From positions 1 through 56,689 of the forward strand of contig CADCNI010000013.1 in NCBI GenBank assembly GCA_902802795.1: DNA of 56,689 nt, written 5' to 3'. The notes under the pieces were generated by a model. The model had not been told where the DNA came from. It saw only the letters and a list, made by a program, of their open reading frames with translations, and searched no databases. Positions 34,407-43,908 of this stretch are shown here, in pieces. The number at the start of each line of letters is the position of its first letter. Within the stretch, counting starts at the first letter, position 1. A program made the translations under genes and the position numbers. Source of the DNA: an uncultured Ruminococcus sp. (GTDB taxonomy: Bacteria; Bacillota; Clostridia; Oscillospirales; Acutalibacteraceae).

Positions 34407-35252
34407 ATGAAAAGAATTGTCACGGTGCAGGATATTTCCTGTGTCGGTCGGTGTTCGCTGACCGTTGCGCTTCCCATCATCTCCGCCATGGGAGTGGAAA
34501 CCTCCGTGCTGCCTACCGCCGTACTGTCGGGTCACACCCTCTTTCCCCATCCCGCTTTCTGCGATCTGACGGGGGAAATCCCCGCCATCACCGCCCACTG
34601 GCGGGAAATCGGTGTGACGTTTGACGGCATTTACACCGGCTATCTGGGTTCGCTGCGGCAGCTCGCGCTCATCTCCGACTTCATCGACGAATTCCGGGGG
34701 GACGGCTTTGTCTTTATCGACCCCGTCATGGGCGATCACGGGCGGCTGTATTCCCGATTTACCGACGCGTTTGTCTCACAGATGAAGCACTTCTGCGGCA
34801 AGGGGGACGTGATCGTGCCCAATCTCACCGAAGCGTGCCTGCTGCTGGACGTTCCCTATCCGGGTGAACATTACACGCGGGAACAAATCCGCAGCCTGCT
34901 GCGCGGGCTGACTTCGCTGGGCGTCAAAAAAGCAATCATTACGGGGGTGAGCTTTGCGCCCGATGAATTGGGCGCCGTCGCCTATGACAGCGAGAACGGC
35001 CAATTCTTTTCCCGCTTCGGTCACCGTGAAAACGGCAGCTTCCACGGCACGGGCGACATCTTTGCCTCGGTCTGTGTGGGTGCTCTCGCGGGCGGACATC
35101 CCTTGGGCGACGCGGTGGGGCTGGCGGTGGATTTCACCTGCGAGTGTATCCGCCGCACAGCGGACAGTGGCCGCGACAAAGCGTTCGGGGTGAATTTTGA
35201 GGCGGCGCTTCCCTCTCTTATCGCCGCCGCTTCCGCACAGAACCATGAATAA
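34407..35252 (+). CDS. Pyridoxamine/pyridoxal kinase (PdxY/PdxK-like)
   Basis: This 281-aa enzyme of the ribokinase-like pyridoxal kinase family phosphorylates B6 vitamers to their 5'-phosphates. The N-terminus reads KRIVTVQDISCVGRCSLTVALPIISAMGVE. The core has the family's FDGIYTGYLGS, FIDPVMGDHGRLY and VPNLTEACLLL, and the ATP/catalytic site is SFHGTGDIFAS with the catalytic Asp. Length is standard. AAAGGA precedes the ATG at 34407 by about 9 bp; the upstream in-frame start at 34344 lies within the intercistronic hairpin. It follows the ECF S gene, completing an uptake-and-phosphorylation pair. Confidence 0.92.
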   Translation: MKRIVTVQDISCVGRCSLTVALPIISAMGVETSVLPTAVLSGHTLFPHPAFCDLTGEIPAITAHWREIGVTFDGIYTGYLGSLRQLALISDFIDEFRGDGFVFIDPVMGDHGRLYSRFTDAFVSQMKHFCGKGDVIVPNLTEACLLLDVPYPGEHYTREQIRSLLRGLTSLGVKKAIITGVSFAPDELGAVAYDSENGQFFSRFGHRENGSFHGTGDIFASVCVGALAGGHPLGDAVGLAVDFTCECIRRTADSGRDKAFGVNFEAALPSLIAAASAQNHE

Positions 35253-35340
35253 GAAATCCGTTTTTTGTGACAAATCTTTAGCAAAATTCACAGTTTTTTT
35301 GCAGATGTTTTGTTTTCATAAATTATTCATATTTTAAGCA

Positions 35341-35380
35341 ACCCGTCAGATTATAATGAATGTGACGGGTTTTTGTTTTC
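35341..35380 (+). terminator. Terminator of the B6 kinase gene
   Basis: ACCCGTCA (35341-35348) and TGACGGGT (35363-35370) pair, followed by TTTTTGTTTT. Confidence 0.8.
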
Positions 35381-35419
35381 CCCAAAAAAACAAATGATAA
35401 CTGATAGGAGAGGATTACC

Positions 35420-36982
35420 ATGAAGGACAAACCATTCTTCGCCCGATCTGTAGCACACACAGCGGCATTCCTGACTGCCGCGTGCCTTGCGCTGACCTGT
35501 CTGGCCGGCTGCAAAGGGGATGCGATCGCCGCGGCGCAGCCTGTCAATTCCGTGTTTTCCGACTCGGCCGAAACAGCGGCAGCGACAGCTTTCCACCGGA
35601 CGACTGACGCGGCAAACAGGCAAGACGCGCCCCAAAGCGGCGGCACTTCCACTTTTGAAATCACTGTCACGCCTGCCAATGTCCATTCCAGCCCCGGCAC
35701 CAACTACGCCAAGCTCGGCCGACTGGAAAAGGGTAAGAAATACGCGTATCTCGCAAGCAAAAAAGACGGCAGCGGCAGACTTTGGTATCAGATCAGGTTC
35801 TCGTCCAATCAAAAGGGCTGGGTGCTCAGTACCCTCGGCAAGCTGAACCAAGCCACCACAACCACCAAGGCAACTGCCACCACAACCAAAAAAAGCGTCT
35901 CCCAAGTGGAGATCACGGTAACGCCCGCAAATGTCCGCTCAGGCCCCGGCACCAATTACGCCAAACTGGGACAGCTTCAGAAAAACAAGCGCTACGATTA
36001 TCTCGAAAGCAAGAAGGATAAAAACGGCAAGGTATGGTATCACATCCAACTCCCCGCCAACCGGACAGGCTGGGTGCTGAGTTCTCTTGGAAAGCTGGTT
36101 CAACCGACGAAACCCACTGCTTCTACAGTGAAACCTACCACCACCAAGGCAACCACCACTACCAAAGCAACTACCACCACCAAAGCAACCACCACGACAA
36201 CCAAAGCCGCCAGCAGCGCGGTGACATTTACGGTGACCGCCACGCCCGCCAATGTCCGTTCCGGCCCCGGCACCAATTACGCCAAACTCGGCAGATTGGA
36301 AAAGGGGAAAAAATACACCTATCTCGCCACCAAAAAGGACGCCAAGGGCAACACCTGGTATCAGATCAGACTCTCGACAACCAAAACCGGATGGGCGCTC
36401 AGTACCCTCGGCAAACTGAGCAGCGCAGCGGCGACGACCGCCGCCAAGACCACCAAAACCACCGCCAAAAAGGACAACACCCCGAAATATTACATCGTTG
36501 TCTATAAGGGCAGCCAGTCCACCGTGGTCTACGGCAAGGACGACAAGGGCAAATACACCAAGATCGTCAAAACCTTCACCTGCTCCACCGGCGTCAGTTC
36601 CTCCCCCACCCGCTCAGGTACATACCATATCCGCGCCAAATATCGCTGGAGACTGCTTCAGGGCAATGTCTACGGTCAGTACAGCAGTTCCATCAGCACC
36701 GGTTATCTCTTCCATTCGGTACCCTACAATCGGCAGAGTCCGTCCACCATGTCTTACAACGATTACGACAAGCTCGGCACACCTGCCTCCCACGGCTGCA
36801 TCCGCATGTGCGTGCGCGACTGCAAATGGATCTATGACAACTGCGCCATCGGCACAGAGGTCAAGATTGTCAACGACAGCGGCCCCGCAGGTCCCGGCGT
36901 TCCCCGACGCAGCAACGATTCCCGTTACCGCCGCTGGGATCCCTCTGACAAATGGGCCAAGGGCAACCCCTATTTTGCATAA
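35420..36982 (+). CDS. SH3-domain L,D-transpeptidase lipoprotein
   Basis: This 520-aa protein has a lipobox TCLAGC (Cys31), so it should be membrane-anchored outside the cell. Three bacterial SH3 repeats follow (about 77-140, 160-225 and 268-335), each with VTPANVRSGPGTNYAKLG and GWVLSTLGKL. They are separated by Thr/Lys-rich linkers; the longest is built from TTTKA units (about 230-262). The C-terminal YkuD catalytic domain (about 350-490) has FHSVPYN and the active-site motif SHGCIRMCVRDCKWIYD with Cys at about 459. It cross-links peptidoglycan 3-3 or attaches proteins. The SH3 repeats probably bind wall peptide. GAGAGGA lies before the ATG. Confidence 0.93.
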   Translation: MKDKPFFARSVAHTAAFLTAACLALTCLAGCKGDAIAAAQPVNSVFSDSAETAAATAFHRTTDAANRQDAPQSGGTSTFEITVTPANVHSSPGTNYAKLGRLEKGKKYAYLASKKDGSGRLWYQIRFSSNQKGWVLSTLGKLNQATTTTKATATTTKKSVSQVEITVTPANVRSGPGTNYAKLGQLQKNKRYDYLESKKDKNGKVWYHIQLPANRTGWVLSSLGKLVQPTKPTASTVKPTTTKATTTTKATTTTKATTTTTKAASSAVTFTVTATPANVRSGPGTNYAKLGRLEKGKKYTYLATKKDAKGNTWYQIRLSTTKTGWALSTLGKLSSAAATTAAKTTKTTAKKDNTPKYYIVVYKGSQSTVVYGKDDKGKYTKIVKTFTCSTGVSSSPTRSGTYHIRAKYRWRLLQGNVYGQYSSSISTGYLFHSVPYNRQSPSTMSYNDYDKLGTPASHGCIRMCVRDCKWIYDNCAIGTEVKIVNDSGPAGPGVPRRSNDSRYRRWDPSDKWAKGNPYFA

Positions 36983-37018
36983 TCATTAAAATCTCCCGCC
37001 AATCATGGCATATACCGC

Positions 37019-37066
37019 AACCGTTCCCGATCAGGCATATTTTGCCAAAAGCGGGAGCGGTTGTTT
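37019..37066 (+). terminator. Terminator of the L,D-transpeptidase gene
   Basis: AACCGTTCCCG pairs with CGGGAGCGGTT (one bulge) over a 22-nt loop, followed by GTTTTGG. Confidence 0.65.
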
Positions 37067-37114
37067 TGGCTTCACTGCAAAAGGCTCTTTTTTCAAAATA
37101 TTTTCCCTCGCCGC

Positions 37115-37143
37115 TTGACAATTTCCATAGCGAAAGATACAAT
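37115..37143 (+). promoter_or_regulatory. Promoter of truA
   Basis: TTGACA (37115-37120), 17-bp spacer, TACAAT (37138-37143). Confidence 0.8.
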
Positions 37144-37192
37144 TTTAAGAAAAGTGGTTAGCCGTTTTAACTGTTAGCCATTTTTGAGCAAA

Positions 37193-37229
37193 TTTCACAT
37201 TTCACATTTCACATTTCACACTTCACATT
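37193..37229. repeat. Heptanucleotide tandem repeat (TTTCACA)n
   Basis: About five units of TTTCACA, the last two degenerate. It lies in the truA leader between the promoter and the GAGGAG ribosome site. Confidence 0.9.
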
Positions 37230-37249
37230 CTATACGAGGAGTCCTTGTC

Positions 37250-37993
37250 ATGCGCACACTTCTGGTAAAAATCAAATATGACGGCAGCGGCTTCCGCGGC
37301 TGGCAGGTGCAGGAGGAACGCCGCACGGTGCAGGCGGTATTCCAGCAGACCCTCTGGGACGTGCTCAAGGAACAGGTCTCCGTGCGGGGATGCAGCCGAA
37401 CCGACAGCGGCGTGCATGCCAACGAATTCTGCATCAGCTTCCGCACCTCCTGCGCCGTCCCCTGTGAAAAGCTCCCGCTGGCGCTCAATGCCAAGCTCCC
37501 GCCGGATATCGCCGCTTTCGACTGTTATCCTGTGGCGGACGATTTTCACGCGCGCTACGACTGTCTCGGCAAACAGTACCGCTATCTGATTCTCAACGCC
37601 CCGCTGCGCGACCCTTTCTGGCACACACGCGCCTTGTGGTACAAATATCCCCTCGACGAAGCGTTTCTCAACGCACAGGCGCAGGACTACCTCGGAACCC
37701 ATGACTATTCCGCTTTCTGCTCCACCGGCAGCGACGTGACCGACAAGGTGCGCACCGTTTCGCAGTGCAGTGTGCGTCGGCTGACCGACGACCCCCGCCT
37801 GGTGGAATTCACCGTCACCGCAGACGGCTTTTTGTACAACATGGTGCGTATTATGGTCGGCACGCTGCTGCAAATGTCGGCGGGCAAGCTCACTCCCGGC
37901 TCCATTCCGGACATCATCGCCTCTCAGGATCGCGAACACGCCGGATTTACCGCCGCCGCCTGCGGATTATATCTGAATAAAGTATTGTATTAA
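37250..37993 (+). CDS. truA: tRNA pseudouridine(38-40) synthase
   Basis: This 247-aa enzyme converts uridines 38-40 of the anticodon arm to pseudouridine. The catalytic Asp52 sits in GCSRTDSGVHA; the N-terminal KIKYDGSGFRGWQVQ and the C-terminal DGFLYNMVRIMVGTLL and DREHAGFTAAACGLYL are family hallmarks. Length is typical. GAGGAG lies 8 bp before the ATG at 37250; the upstream in-frame ATG at 37184 would translate through the heptad repeats and is rejected. Confidence 0.96.
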   Translation: MRTLLVKIKYDGSGFRGWQVQEERRTVQAVFQQTLWDVLKEQVSVRGCSRTDSGVHANEFCISFRTSCAVPCEKLPLALNAKLPPDIAAFDCYPVADDFHARYDCLGKQYRYLILNAPLRDPFWHTRALWYKYPLDEAFLNAQAQDYLGTHDYSAFCSTGSDVTDKVRTVSQCSVRRLTDDPRLVEFTVTADGFLYNMVRIMVGTLLQMSAGKLTPGSIPDIIASQDREHAGFTAAACGLYLNKVLY

Positions 37994-38013
37994 GCCGCGT
38001 CATATGCTATAAT
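37985..38013 (+). promoter_or_regulatory. Promoter of the DUF5711 gene
   Basis: TTGTAT (37985-37990), 17-bp spacer, TATAAT (38008-38013) with TGC before it. The -35 box overlaps the truA stop codon. Confidence 0.7.
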
Positions 38014-38063
38014 GATGGAAAACCCATTTCATGAAATCACTGCAATTATCGGAGGGATATCCT

Positions 38064-39311
38064 ATGGCAGAACAACCTCAAAAACCCAAAAAATCCAAAA
38101 ATGTAAAGAAAAAACTCCGTCAAACGCAACGGGTGCTCACTCGCGGCGCCGGACGGATTCTCAACAAAATCAACACGTTCCGGCTTCCGGTCAATGAAAA
38201 CCTGTTTCAAACGGCGGTCAAGCTGACTGTCACCGCCGCCGCCATCGCCGCTGTCGCTTTTGTCTGTATTTCGGACGCGGATATTTCCCCTTCCGGCACG
38301 GTACGGGGATTCAGGGACAAACGGGTGCTGTCCCACTCGTCGGGACAGGGATATCCCGCTGAAATCAACGGCAGCCGTTCCATTGAAGCCGACGCCGTCT
38401 CCCACGGCACCGCCGTGCTAACTGATACCTCCTACACCGTTTACGACATAAAGGGCAGAGAGCTCATTTCTCAGACTCATTACATGGCGTCTCCGACAAT
38501 GAAAACCGCTGACAGATACACGCTGCTGTTTGACCGCATGGGAACTGCCTACACGCTCAGAACCCTGTCCGGCAGCGTCTGTACCGGCGAAACCGATCAC
38601 GCCATTGTCGCGGGAGCCGTCTCACGCTCGGGCCGCTTCGCTTTTGTGACCAATTACGACACAGCGCATTCCTATGTCCATGTTTTCTCAAAAAACGGCA
38701 AATCGCTGCACAAATGGAAGTCCGGCAGCTATCATATTACCGACATTTCCATCAGTCCCTCCGGTCATACCGTCGCCATGTGCGGCGTAACAACGGAAAA
38801 CGGTCAACTGAAAAGCACTGTCATCATACAGAAAGTCGGGGGCAACGCCAATCTCCGCGAATACACCTTTGACGGTACCTTGCTGGTAGCGGTGCAATTT
38901 ACGGGCGACGGTTCCGTGGCGGCCATCGGCGACGACAAAGCGGTGCGCCTGCGTGTCAACGAAGAAAAAACGCAGATTTACAGCTATGCGGGCCGCACAC
39001 TGACAGGATACGACACCAGCGACAACGGCCAATTGGCGCTGACCTTTTCTTCCGACGGACAAAACACCAGCGCAGTGGTCATTAACGCCGCCTGTGAGGA
39101 AATCGCCAATGTAGCCACCGATCTCATCTCCCCCTATATGGAACTGACCAACAGCCGCATCAACCTGATCAGTCAGTCCCGCTTCTACAGCTACAACTTT
39201 TCCGGCAAGCTGATGGCGTCCGCCGACATTCCCGCCGACAGCCAGTCGGTTCTTACCTCCGGCGGCAAAGTGCTGATCAGAGGCATTACCACCATCTCAG
39301 AAGTATCCTGA
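38064..39311 (+). CDS. DUF5711 family membrane-anchored protein
   Basis: This 415-aa protein has a basic N-terminus with KKPK repeats, one membrane segment (about 57-80) and a large outside domain of repeated beta strands: TAVLTDTSYTVYDIKGRELI, DISISPSGHTVAMCGV and DNGQLALTFSS. This is the blade-like pattern of DUF5711, probably a beta-propeller. Function unknown. GGAGG lies 8 bp before the ATG. It is followed by a CvpA-like membrane protein, a pairing I associate with Clostridia; a joint envelope role is inference. Confidence 0.82.
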   Translation: MAEQPQKPKKSKNVKKKLRQTQRVLTRGAGRILNKINTFRLPVNENLFQTAVKLTVTAAAIAAVAFVCISDADISPSGTVRGFRDKRVLSHSSGQGYPAEINGSRSIEADAVSHGTAVLTDTSYTVYDIKGRELISQTHYMASPTMKTADRYTLLFDRMGTAYTLRTLSGSVCTGETDHAIVAGAVSRSGRFAFVTNYDTAHSYVHVFSKNGKSLHKWKSGSYHITDISISPSGHTVAMCGVTTENGQLKSTVIIQKVGGNANLREYTFDGTLLVAVQFTGDGSVAAIGDDKAVRLRVNEEKTQIYSYAGRTLTGYDTSDNGQLALTFSSDGQNTSAVVINAACEEIANVATDLISPYMELTNSRINLISQSRFYSYNFSGKLMASADIPADSQSVLTSGGKVLIRGITTISEVS

Positions 39312-39358
39312 GAACTTAACGCAATCTTAGATTAATTGTTAATTTTATTTGAATGCGG

Positions 39359-39387
39359 TTGTTATTACCGCTCTGATGTGCTATTAT
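39359..39387 (+). promoter_or_regulatory. Promoter of the CvpA-like gene
   Basis: TTGTTA (39359-39364), 17-bp spacer, TATTAT (39382-39387) with an upstream TGC (extended -10). Confidence 0.65.
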
Positions 39388-39435
39388 ATTAGGGATTATC
39401 GAAACCATCGAATCATTTGAAGGGAGTTAAAGGCT

Positions 39436-40170
39436 TTGTTTGGAATCGTGCTTGATATCGCGACAATTTGTTTCTTCGTTTATATGTTCAAGAAATGTGC
39501 TGTCAAATCGCAGCTACAAAATACGGTGGAATCTCTCGTTTTTATTCTTTCCGCGTTTGTTTCCGTACCGCTGGGAATTTTTCTGGGAGATTTCTGCTAC
39601 ATCAATTTCTTTCGTCCGGTCATCATTGAGCGGGTGGATACACTGGTCAAAACCGCTGCCGACGTCGATTCGAGCATTGACCCCATTGCGCGTATCATGA
39701 ACGGTATGCCGTCTATGGTCAACAACGCCGCCAATACGTACCAGACCACCACGGGCGAGAACCTGAAGCAGCTCAATAAGCTGCTCGCCGGCGACCTCAA
39801 TTCCGTTACGGGTCAAATTGTGGATATCATGGCCCGTCCTGTGATTGAAGGCCTGCTGCGTGCACTTTTCTTCGGTCTGGCTTTTGTGGCGTGCTACCAG
39901 TTTTTCAAGGCATTTTATCCCACTATCGAGGCCTATTTCTACAATCCCGACCGCGCTGCCATCTCCCCGACCATCGGCATGGTGCTGGGTTCGGGCAAGA
40001 TCATCACCGTCTTTCTCATCGCGCTGTCGATGATCCGCCTTGTCGGGGCGGTATTGCCGGATATTTTCCTTTTCCGGGCTTCCACCTACAGCCATTCCTT
40101 TATTTACTCGCTCTTCAACGAGCGCAATCTTATCCTGCTGTTTCTCGGAAACGGCATCATTCCCGAATAA
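39436..40170 (+). CDS. CvpA-like integral membrane protein
   Basis: This 244-aa protein begins with a TTG 9 bp after AGGGAG. It has an N-terminal Asp-containing helix (FGIVLDIATICFFVYMF) and a second helix, an about 100-residue polar region, and two or three C-terminal helices (LLRALFFGLAFVACYQFF and ITVFLIALSMIRLVGAVL). This resembles the layout of CvpA family proteins, which in other bacteria support envelope integrity. The match is at the level of topology and a few motifs, so the family call is tentative. pgsA follows 40 bp downstream. Confidence 0.6.
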   Translation: MFGIVLDIATICFFVYMFKKCAVKSQLQNTVESLVFILSAFVSVPLGIFLGDFCYINFFRPVIIERVDTLVKTAADVDSSIDPIARIMNGMPSMVNNAANTYQTTTGENLKQLNKLLAGDLNSVTGQIVDIMARPVIEGLLRALFFGLAFVACYQFFKAFYPTIEAYFYNPDRAAISPTIGMVLGSGKIITVFLIALSMIRLVGAVLPDIFLFRASTYSHSFIYSLFNERNLILLFLGNGIIPE

Positions 40171-40210
40171 TGATTGTTATGATTTTGAAATATCAAAAAA
40201 GGGGTGTGAA

Positions 40211-40876
40211 GTGTTGCTGAACCTACCCAATACGCTCACTATGTTCCGGATCCTTTTGATTCCGATATTCTGTGTACTGTTTTTGATGGGAACCGATTAT
40301 TATCTCTACGCAGGTCTGATGCTGATTTTATCGGGGTTGTCAGATATGTTTGACGGTTTGCTCGCTCGCAAACTGCATCAGGAGACAGAGCTGGGCAAGA
40401 TTCTCGACCCCATTGCCGACAAGCTTACCCTCGCCGCCGTCGTGGTCTGCATGTGGTTTGTCTATCACGTCCGCTTCCCGTGGATTTCGCTGGCGCTGGG
40501 CATTATGCTGGGCAAGGAAATCCTCATGGCGATCGGCGGTCTGGTGATCGTCAGCAAGGGCCGTAAGCTGGTCAAAGCCAAATGGTGGGGCAAGGTCGCC
40601 ACCGTGGTGTTTTACACCTGCATGATCCTCATTGTCGCGCTGAATATTATCGCGCCGGACAAAGACCTCAAAACCGCCGTTCCCGCGCTTGCTTTCTTTG
40701 CGGCGGCCATCATGCTGTTTGCCTTGGTAAAATACTTCCTCATGGGGCTGAAAATCGTGCGCGGAGAGGAAGTAGCCGGCACCATCGACATCGAGAAAGA
40801 AAATCTCCTGCGCCGCAAGAACAAGGAATCCTCACTGTCCGGGGACGTAGTCACCGGCGACACGCAGAATATCTGA
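40211..40876 (+). CDS. pgsA: CDP-diacylglycerol--glycerol-3-phosphate 3-phosphatidyltransferase
   Basis: This 221-aa membrane enzyme makes phosphatidylglycerol-phosphate. The CDP-alcohol phosphotransferase motif DGx2ARx8Gx3Dx3D is complete: Asp48-Gly49, Ala52-Arg53, Gly62, Asp66 and Asp70. The N-terminus LNLPNTLTMFRILLIPIF is characteristic of PgsA. A charged 40-residue tail follows the last helix. GTG at 40211 lies 6 bp after AAAGGGG; a TTG at 40214 is the alternative. It is the last gene before the clp unit. Confidence 0.92.
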   Translation: MLLNLPNTLTMFRILLIPIFCVLFLMGTDYYLYAGLMLILSGLSDMFDGLLARKLHQETELGKILDPIADKLTLAAVVVCMWFVYHVRFPWISLALGIMLGKEILMAIGGLVIVSKGRKLVKAKWWGKVATVVFYTCMILIVALNIIAPDKDLKTAVPALAFFAAAIMLFALVKYFLMGLKIVRGEEVAGTIDIEKENLLRRKNKESSLSGDVVTGDTQNI

Positions 40877-40972
40877 GCCTGCCAAAAATGAAATGACTAG
40901 CGGAAATTAGGATTAAAAAAATCAAACAATGCAACAACAAAAGGCGCTGCGGGGTTTTCTCCGCGCGCCATA

Positions 40973-40996
40973 TGTGTATTAGTATGTGAAAATACA
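40973..40996. promoter_or_regulatory. Inverted repeat upstream of the clp gene
   Basis: TGTGTATT (40973-40980) and AATACACA (40989-40996) form a perfect 8-bp inverted repeat 30 bp before the start codon. It is an operator or leader-hairpin candidate. It does not match the CtsR heptad GGTCAAA. Confidence 0.45.
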
Positions 40997-41025
40997 CAAG
41001 TGGATGAAAGGAAGTGCGAGGAACA

Positions 41026-43584
41026 ATGCCTCTTTGTTCTGTATGTAAAAAAAGACAGGCCGTTGTCTTTGTCAATGACGTATCCAATCCCAAACGTGCG
41101 GCAGGTTACTGTTTTACCTGCGCCCGTAAAATCGGGGTGCCCAATATAGAGGATATGGTGAAGCAATTCGGCATCAACGCGGACATGATCGAGGAAATGG
41201 AAGAACAGATGTCCGAAGCGGCCGCCAACGGCGAACTGCCGTTCGCGCAGATGTTCGGCGGCATGCTCCCCGGCATGGACGGCGAAAGCTTCGACGGATT
41301 GGATGACGAAGATCTTGACGACGAGGATGACGAGGACGGAGCATTTGACATGGACGATGAAAACGAAGCGGAAGACGAAGACGAGGACGAAAGCAACGGT
41401 ATTTCGCCGGAACCGATCACTTCGGACGAATCACTGACGGCAGCCGCCGCTCCGGAATTGGCCGCCCAAGCCGAAAGTAACACCCCCGACAGCGAAAACG
41501 ACGACGAGGACGACAAGGAGCCGATGAATCCCTTTGCGCGGCTCTTCGGCAGCAGCTTTGAGATGGGCGGCGCCCAGTTTGCGGACGGTCAGCCCAGAAA
41601 GCACCGCTCCCGCGGCAGACGAAACAATCACCGCCGCTTTTTGGGCGAATACTGCGAAGATCTGACCAAAAAGGCACGCGAGGGACGCATCGACGCGATC
41701 ATCGGACGCGATAAGGAAATCAGCCGCGTGATTCAGATTCTCTCCCGCAAGAGCAAAAACAACCCCTGCCTGATCGGTGAACCCGGCGTGGGCAAAACCG
41801 CCATCGCGGAGGGTCTTGCCCTGCGCATCGCGGAAGGCAGCGTACCGTTGCGTCTGGCGGACAAGGAAATTCACCGCCTCGACCTGACGGCGCTGGTGGC
41901 GGGCACGCAGTTCCGCGGACAGTTTGAGAGCCGCATGAAAGGCCTGATTGACGACATCAAGAGCGCGGGCAACGTCATCCTCTTTATCGACGAGGTACAC
42001 AGCATTGTCGGCGCGGGCGACGCGGAGGGTTCCATGAACGCCGCTAACATCCTAAAACCTGCTCTTTCCCGCGGCGAATTACAGGTGATCGGCGCGACTA
42101 CCTTCAACGAGTACCGCAAGTACATCGAAAAGGATTCCGCGCTGGAGCGCCGCTTCCAGCCGGTCAGCGTGGTGGAACCCAACATAGACGAAACCACGGA
42201 GATTCTTCGGGGCATCAAGAGCTATTACGAAATGCATCACCGCGTACAGATCAGCGATTGGCTGGTGCGCCGCGCGGTGGTTCTCTCCGAACGCTACATC
42301 AACGACCGCTTCCTCCCCGACAAGGCCATCGACCTGCTGGACGAAGCCTGCGCCTGCGCGTCACTCGGCAACAAGGCTATGGCCGAATTTGACAGCCTCA
42401 ACCTGAAACTCCGCAAGGTGCTGGATGAAAAAGACAAGGTGGAGTCCAACACCGAGGACACCTCCGAAGCGCATTACGCAAAGCTCGCCGAGCTGCACAC
42501 GGAAGAACTGCAAATCAAAAACCGCCTCTCCGAAATCGAACCCGAAGCGCTCGGCGGTCAGGTGACGGAAGGCGATCTCGCCAAGGTCATTGAACTCTGG
42601 ACGGGCATTCAGGCCTCCCGCGTGGAGGAAAACGAATTCAAAAAGCTCTCCACGCTCGAAGAAAAGCTCAACGAAAAAATCATCGGGCAGGAGGAAGCCA
42701 CCAAACTGGTGGCCGCCGCGATTCGGCGCAGCCGCGCGCAGATTTCTCCCCGCCGCCGTCCCGCGTCATTCATCTTTGTCGGTCCCACCGGTGTGGGCAA
42801 GACGGAACTGGTCAAGGTGCTGGCGAACGAGCTGTTTGATTCGCCCGAAACGCTCATCCGTCTCGACATGAGCGAATTTATGGAGAAGCACTCGGTCAGC
42901 AAGATCATCGGTTCGCCTCCCGGCTATGTCGGTTACGACGAAGCGGGACAGCTCACCGAAAAAGTGCGCCGCAAACCCTATTCCGTGCTGCTCTTTGACG
43001 AGATCGAAAAAGCGCACCCCGATGTGATGAACATATTGCTGCAAATCCTCGACGAAGGCAGAATCAACGACTCGCAGGGGCGTTCGGTCAGCTTTGAAAA
43101 TACGGTCATCATCATGACCTCCAACGCCGGCAGCAACCACAAAGGCGGCTCGCTGGGTTTCAACAAAACCTCCGACGACATTTCCCGCGAAAAGGCCATG
43201 GCGGGACTGCGCGACTTTCTGCGCCCCGAATTTCTCGCCCGTGTGGATGAAATCGTGGTATTCCGTCAGCTCGACGAGCAGGATTACCAGAAGATTTCCC
43301 GCCTGCTGATGGGCGAATATGTAGACGCGATGGCGGAGCGCAATGTCAGGCTGGTTATCGACGACAGCGCCGTGGCGCTGCTGGCACAGAACGCGTTGGG
43401 CGGCGAAGCCTCTGCACGCGACCTGCGCAATCTCATCCGCCGCGAAGTGGAGGACAAACTCGCCAATCTCGTCATCGAAACGGCGGGCGAACTACCCGCG
43501 GAAATTCTCATCACCACCGAGGAAACCGACGGCACCCGCAGCGTGGTCGTGCGCCCGAATGTCCCTGCCATCACGGAGTCGTGA
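41026..43584 (+). CDS. ClpE-like ATP-dependent Clp unfoldase with N-terminal zinc ribbon
   Basis: This 852-aa AAA+ protein starts with a zinc ribbon (Cys4, Cys7, Cys29, Cys32) as in ClpE, not the double Clp_N domain of ClpC. A very acidic linker of about 60 residues (about 90-150) follows. The first AAA module has Walker [11 protein letters not shown] (about 252), Walker B LFIDEVHS and an arginine-finger region. A short coiled middle domain precedes the second module with [10 protein letters not shown] (about 585) and [10 protein letters not shown]. The loop GGSLGFNK (about 707-714) has the LGF tripeptide used to dock ClpP. It should unfold substrates for ClpP. Start: GAGG 4-5 bp before the ATG at 41026. 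Confidence 0.9.
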   Translation: MPLCSVCKKRQAVVFVNDVSNPKRAAGYCFTCARKIGVPNIEDMVKQFGINADMIEEMEEQMSEAAANGELPFAQMFGGMLPGMDGESFDGLDDEDLDDEDDEDGAFDMDDENEAEDEDEDESNGISPEPITSDESLTAAAAPELAAQAESNTPDSENDDEDDKEPMNPFARLFGSSFEMGGAQFADGQPRKHRSRGRRNNHRRFLGEYCEDLTKKAREGRIDAIIGRDKEISRVIQILSRKSKNNPCLIGEPGVGKTAIAEGLALRIAEGSVPLRLADKEIHRLDLTALVAGTQFRGQFESRMKGLIDDIKSAGNVILFIDEVHSIVGAGDAEGSMNAANILKPALSRGELQVIGATTFNEYRKYIEKDSALERRFQPVSVVEPNIDETTEILRGIKSYYEMHHRVQISDWLVRRAVVLSERYINDRFLPDKAIDLLDEACACASLGNKAMAEFDSLNLKLRKVLDEKDKVESNTEDTSEAHYAKLAELHTEELQIKNRLSEIEPEALGGQVTEGDLAKVIELWTGIQASRVEENEFKKLSTLEEKLNEKIIGQEEATKLVAAAIRRSRAQISPRRRPASFIFVGPTGVGKTELVKVLANELFDSPETLIRLDMSEFMEKHSVSKIIGSPPGYVGYDEAGQLTEKVRRKPYSVLLFDEIEKAHPDVMNILLQILDEGRINDSQGRSVSFENTVIIMTSNAGSNHKGGSLGFNKTSDDISREKAMAGLRDFLRPEFLARVDEIVVFRQLDEQDYQKISRLLMGEYVDAMAERNVRLVIDDSAVALLAQNALGGEASARDLRNLIRREVEDKLANLVIETAGELPAEILITTEETDGTRSVVVRPNVPAITES

Positions 43585-43617
43585 TTTCTTGGGAAAGTAC
43601 AATCACAAAACAGCAAC

Positions 43618-43668
43618 ATCAAAAGAGCTGTCTCATCACTTTGGATGCGGCAGCTCTTTTGATTTGTC
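43618..43668. terminator. Bidirectional terminator between clp and rpn units
   Basis: A 13-bp perfect stem ATCAAAAGAGCTG/CAGCTCTTTTGAT (43618-43630 and 43651-43663) followed by TTGTC. The A/T-rich stem base suits both directions. Confidence 0.8.
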
Positions 43669-43861
43669 AGATTGTCTGCATTCTGGACTCGAATTCGGCA
43701 GCGGTCATATCCACCCTTTCGGCCGCCTGGGAGATCGTCAGCAAGCCGTCTTTCACAAGGTTGCTCAACATCATCAGCATACCCTCGGCTCTCCCCTCGG
43801 CTTTATACTCTTCTTCCAGTTCTGCAATGTGTCTTTCTTCGTCGTATTCCGTTATAAACAT
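43667..43861 (-). CDS. Stand-alone duplicate of the Rpn C-terminal (RpnS-like) domain
   Basis: This 64-aa protein is almost identical to the last 84 residues of the Rpn protein encoded just upstream, except that it has two AEG(R) repeat units where the parent has seven (five units, 20 residues, fewer) and ends SRMQTI, not SKMQTV. It keeps a ribosome site AGAGGT 7 bp before its ATG, at the same spacing as the internal site of the parent. Rpn C-terminal domains made alone are reported to inhibit the full-length toxic nuclease, so this copy may act as a second antitoxin. Alternatively it is a non-functional duplication remnant. It lies 47 bp downstream of the parent's stop codon and before a terminator. 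Confidence 0.7.
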   Translation of the reverse strand: MFITEYDEERHIAELEEEYKAEGRAEGMLMMLSNLVKDGLLTISQAAERVDMTAAEFESRMQTI

Positions 43862-43908
43862 ACTTTTGACCTCTCAAAACGCCGTGACATTTCTTTTTTT
43901 GACGTTTT

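Noticed and set aside
43667-43861. The short C-terminal rpn copy as a read or assembly duplication
   Set aside because: It differs in repeat number, ribosome site and final residues from the parent, so it is a distinct sequence; an assembly error remains only a minor possibility.
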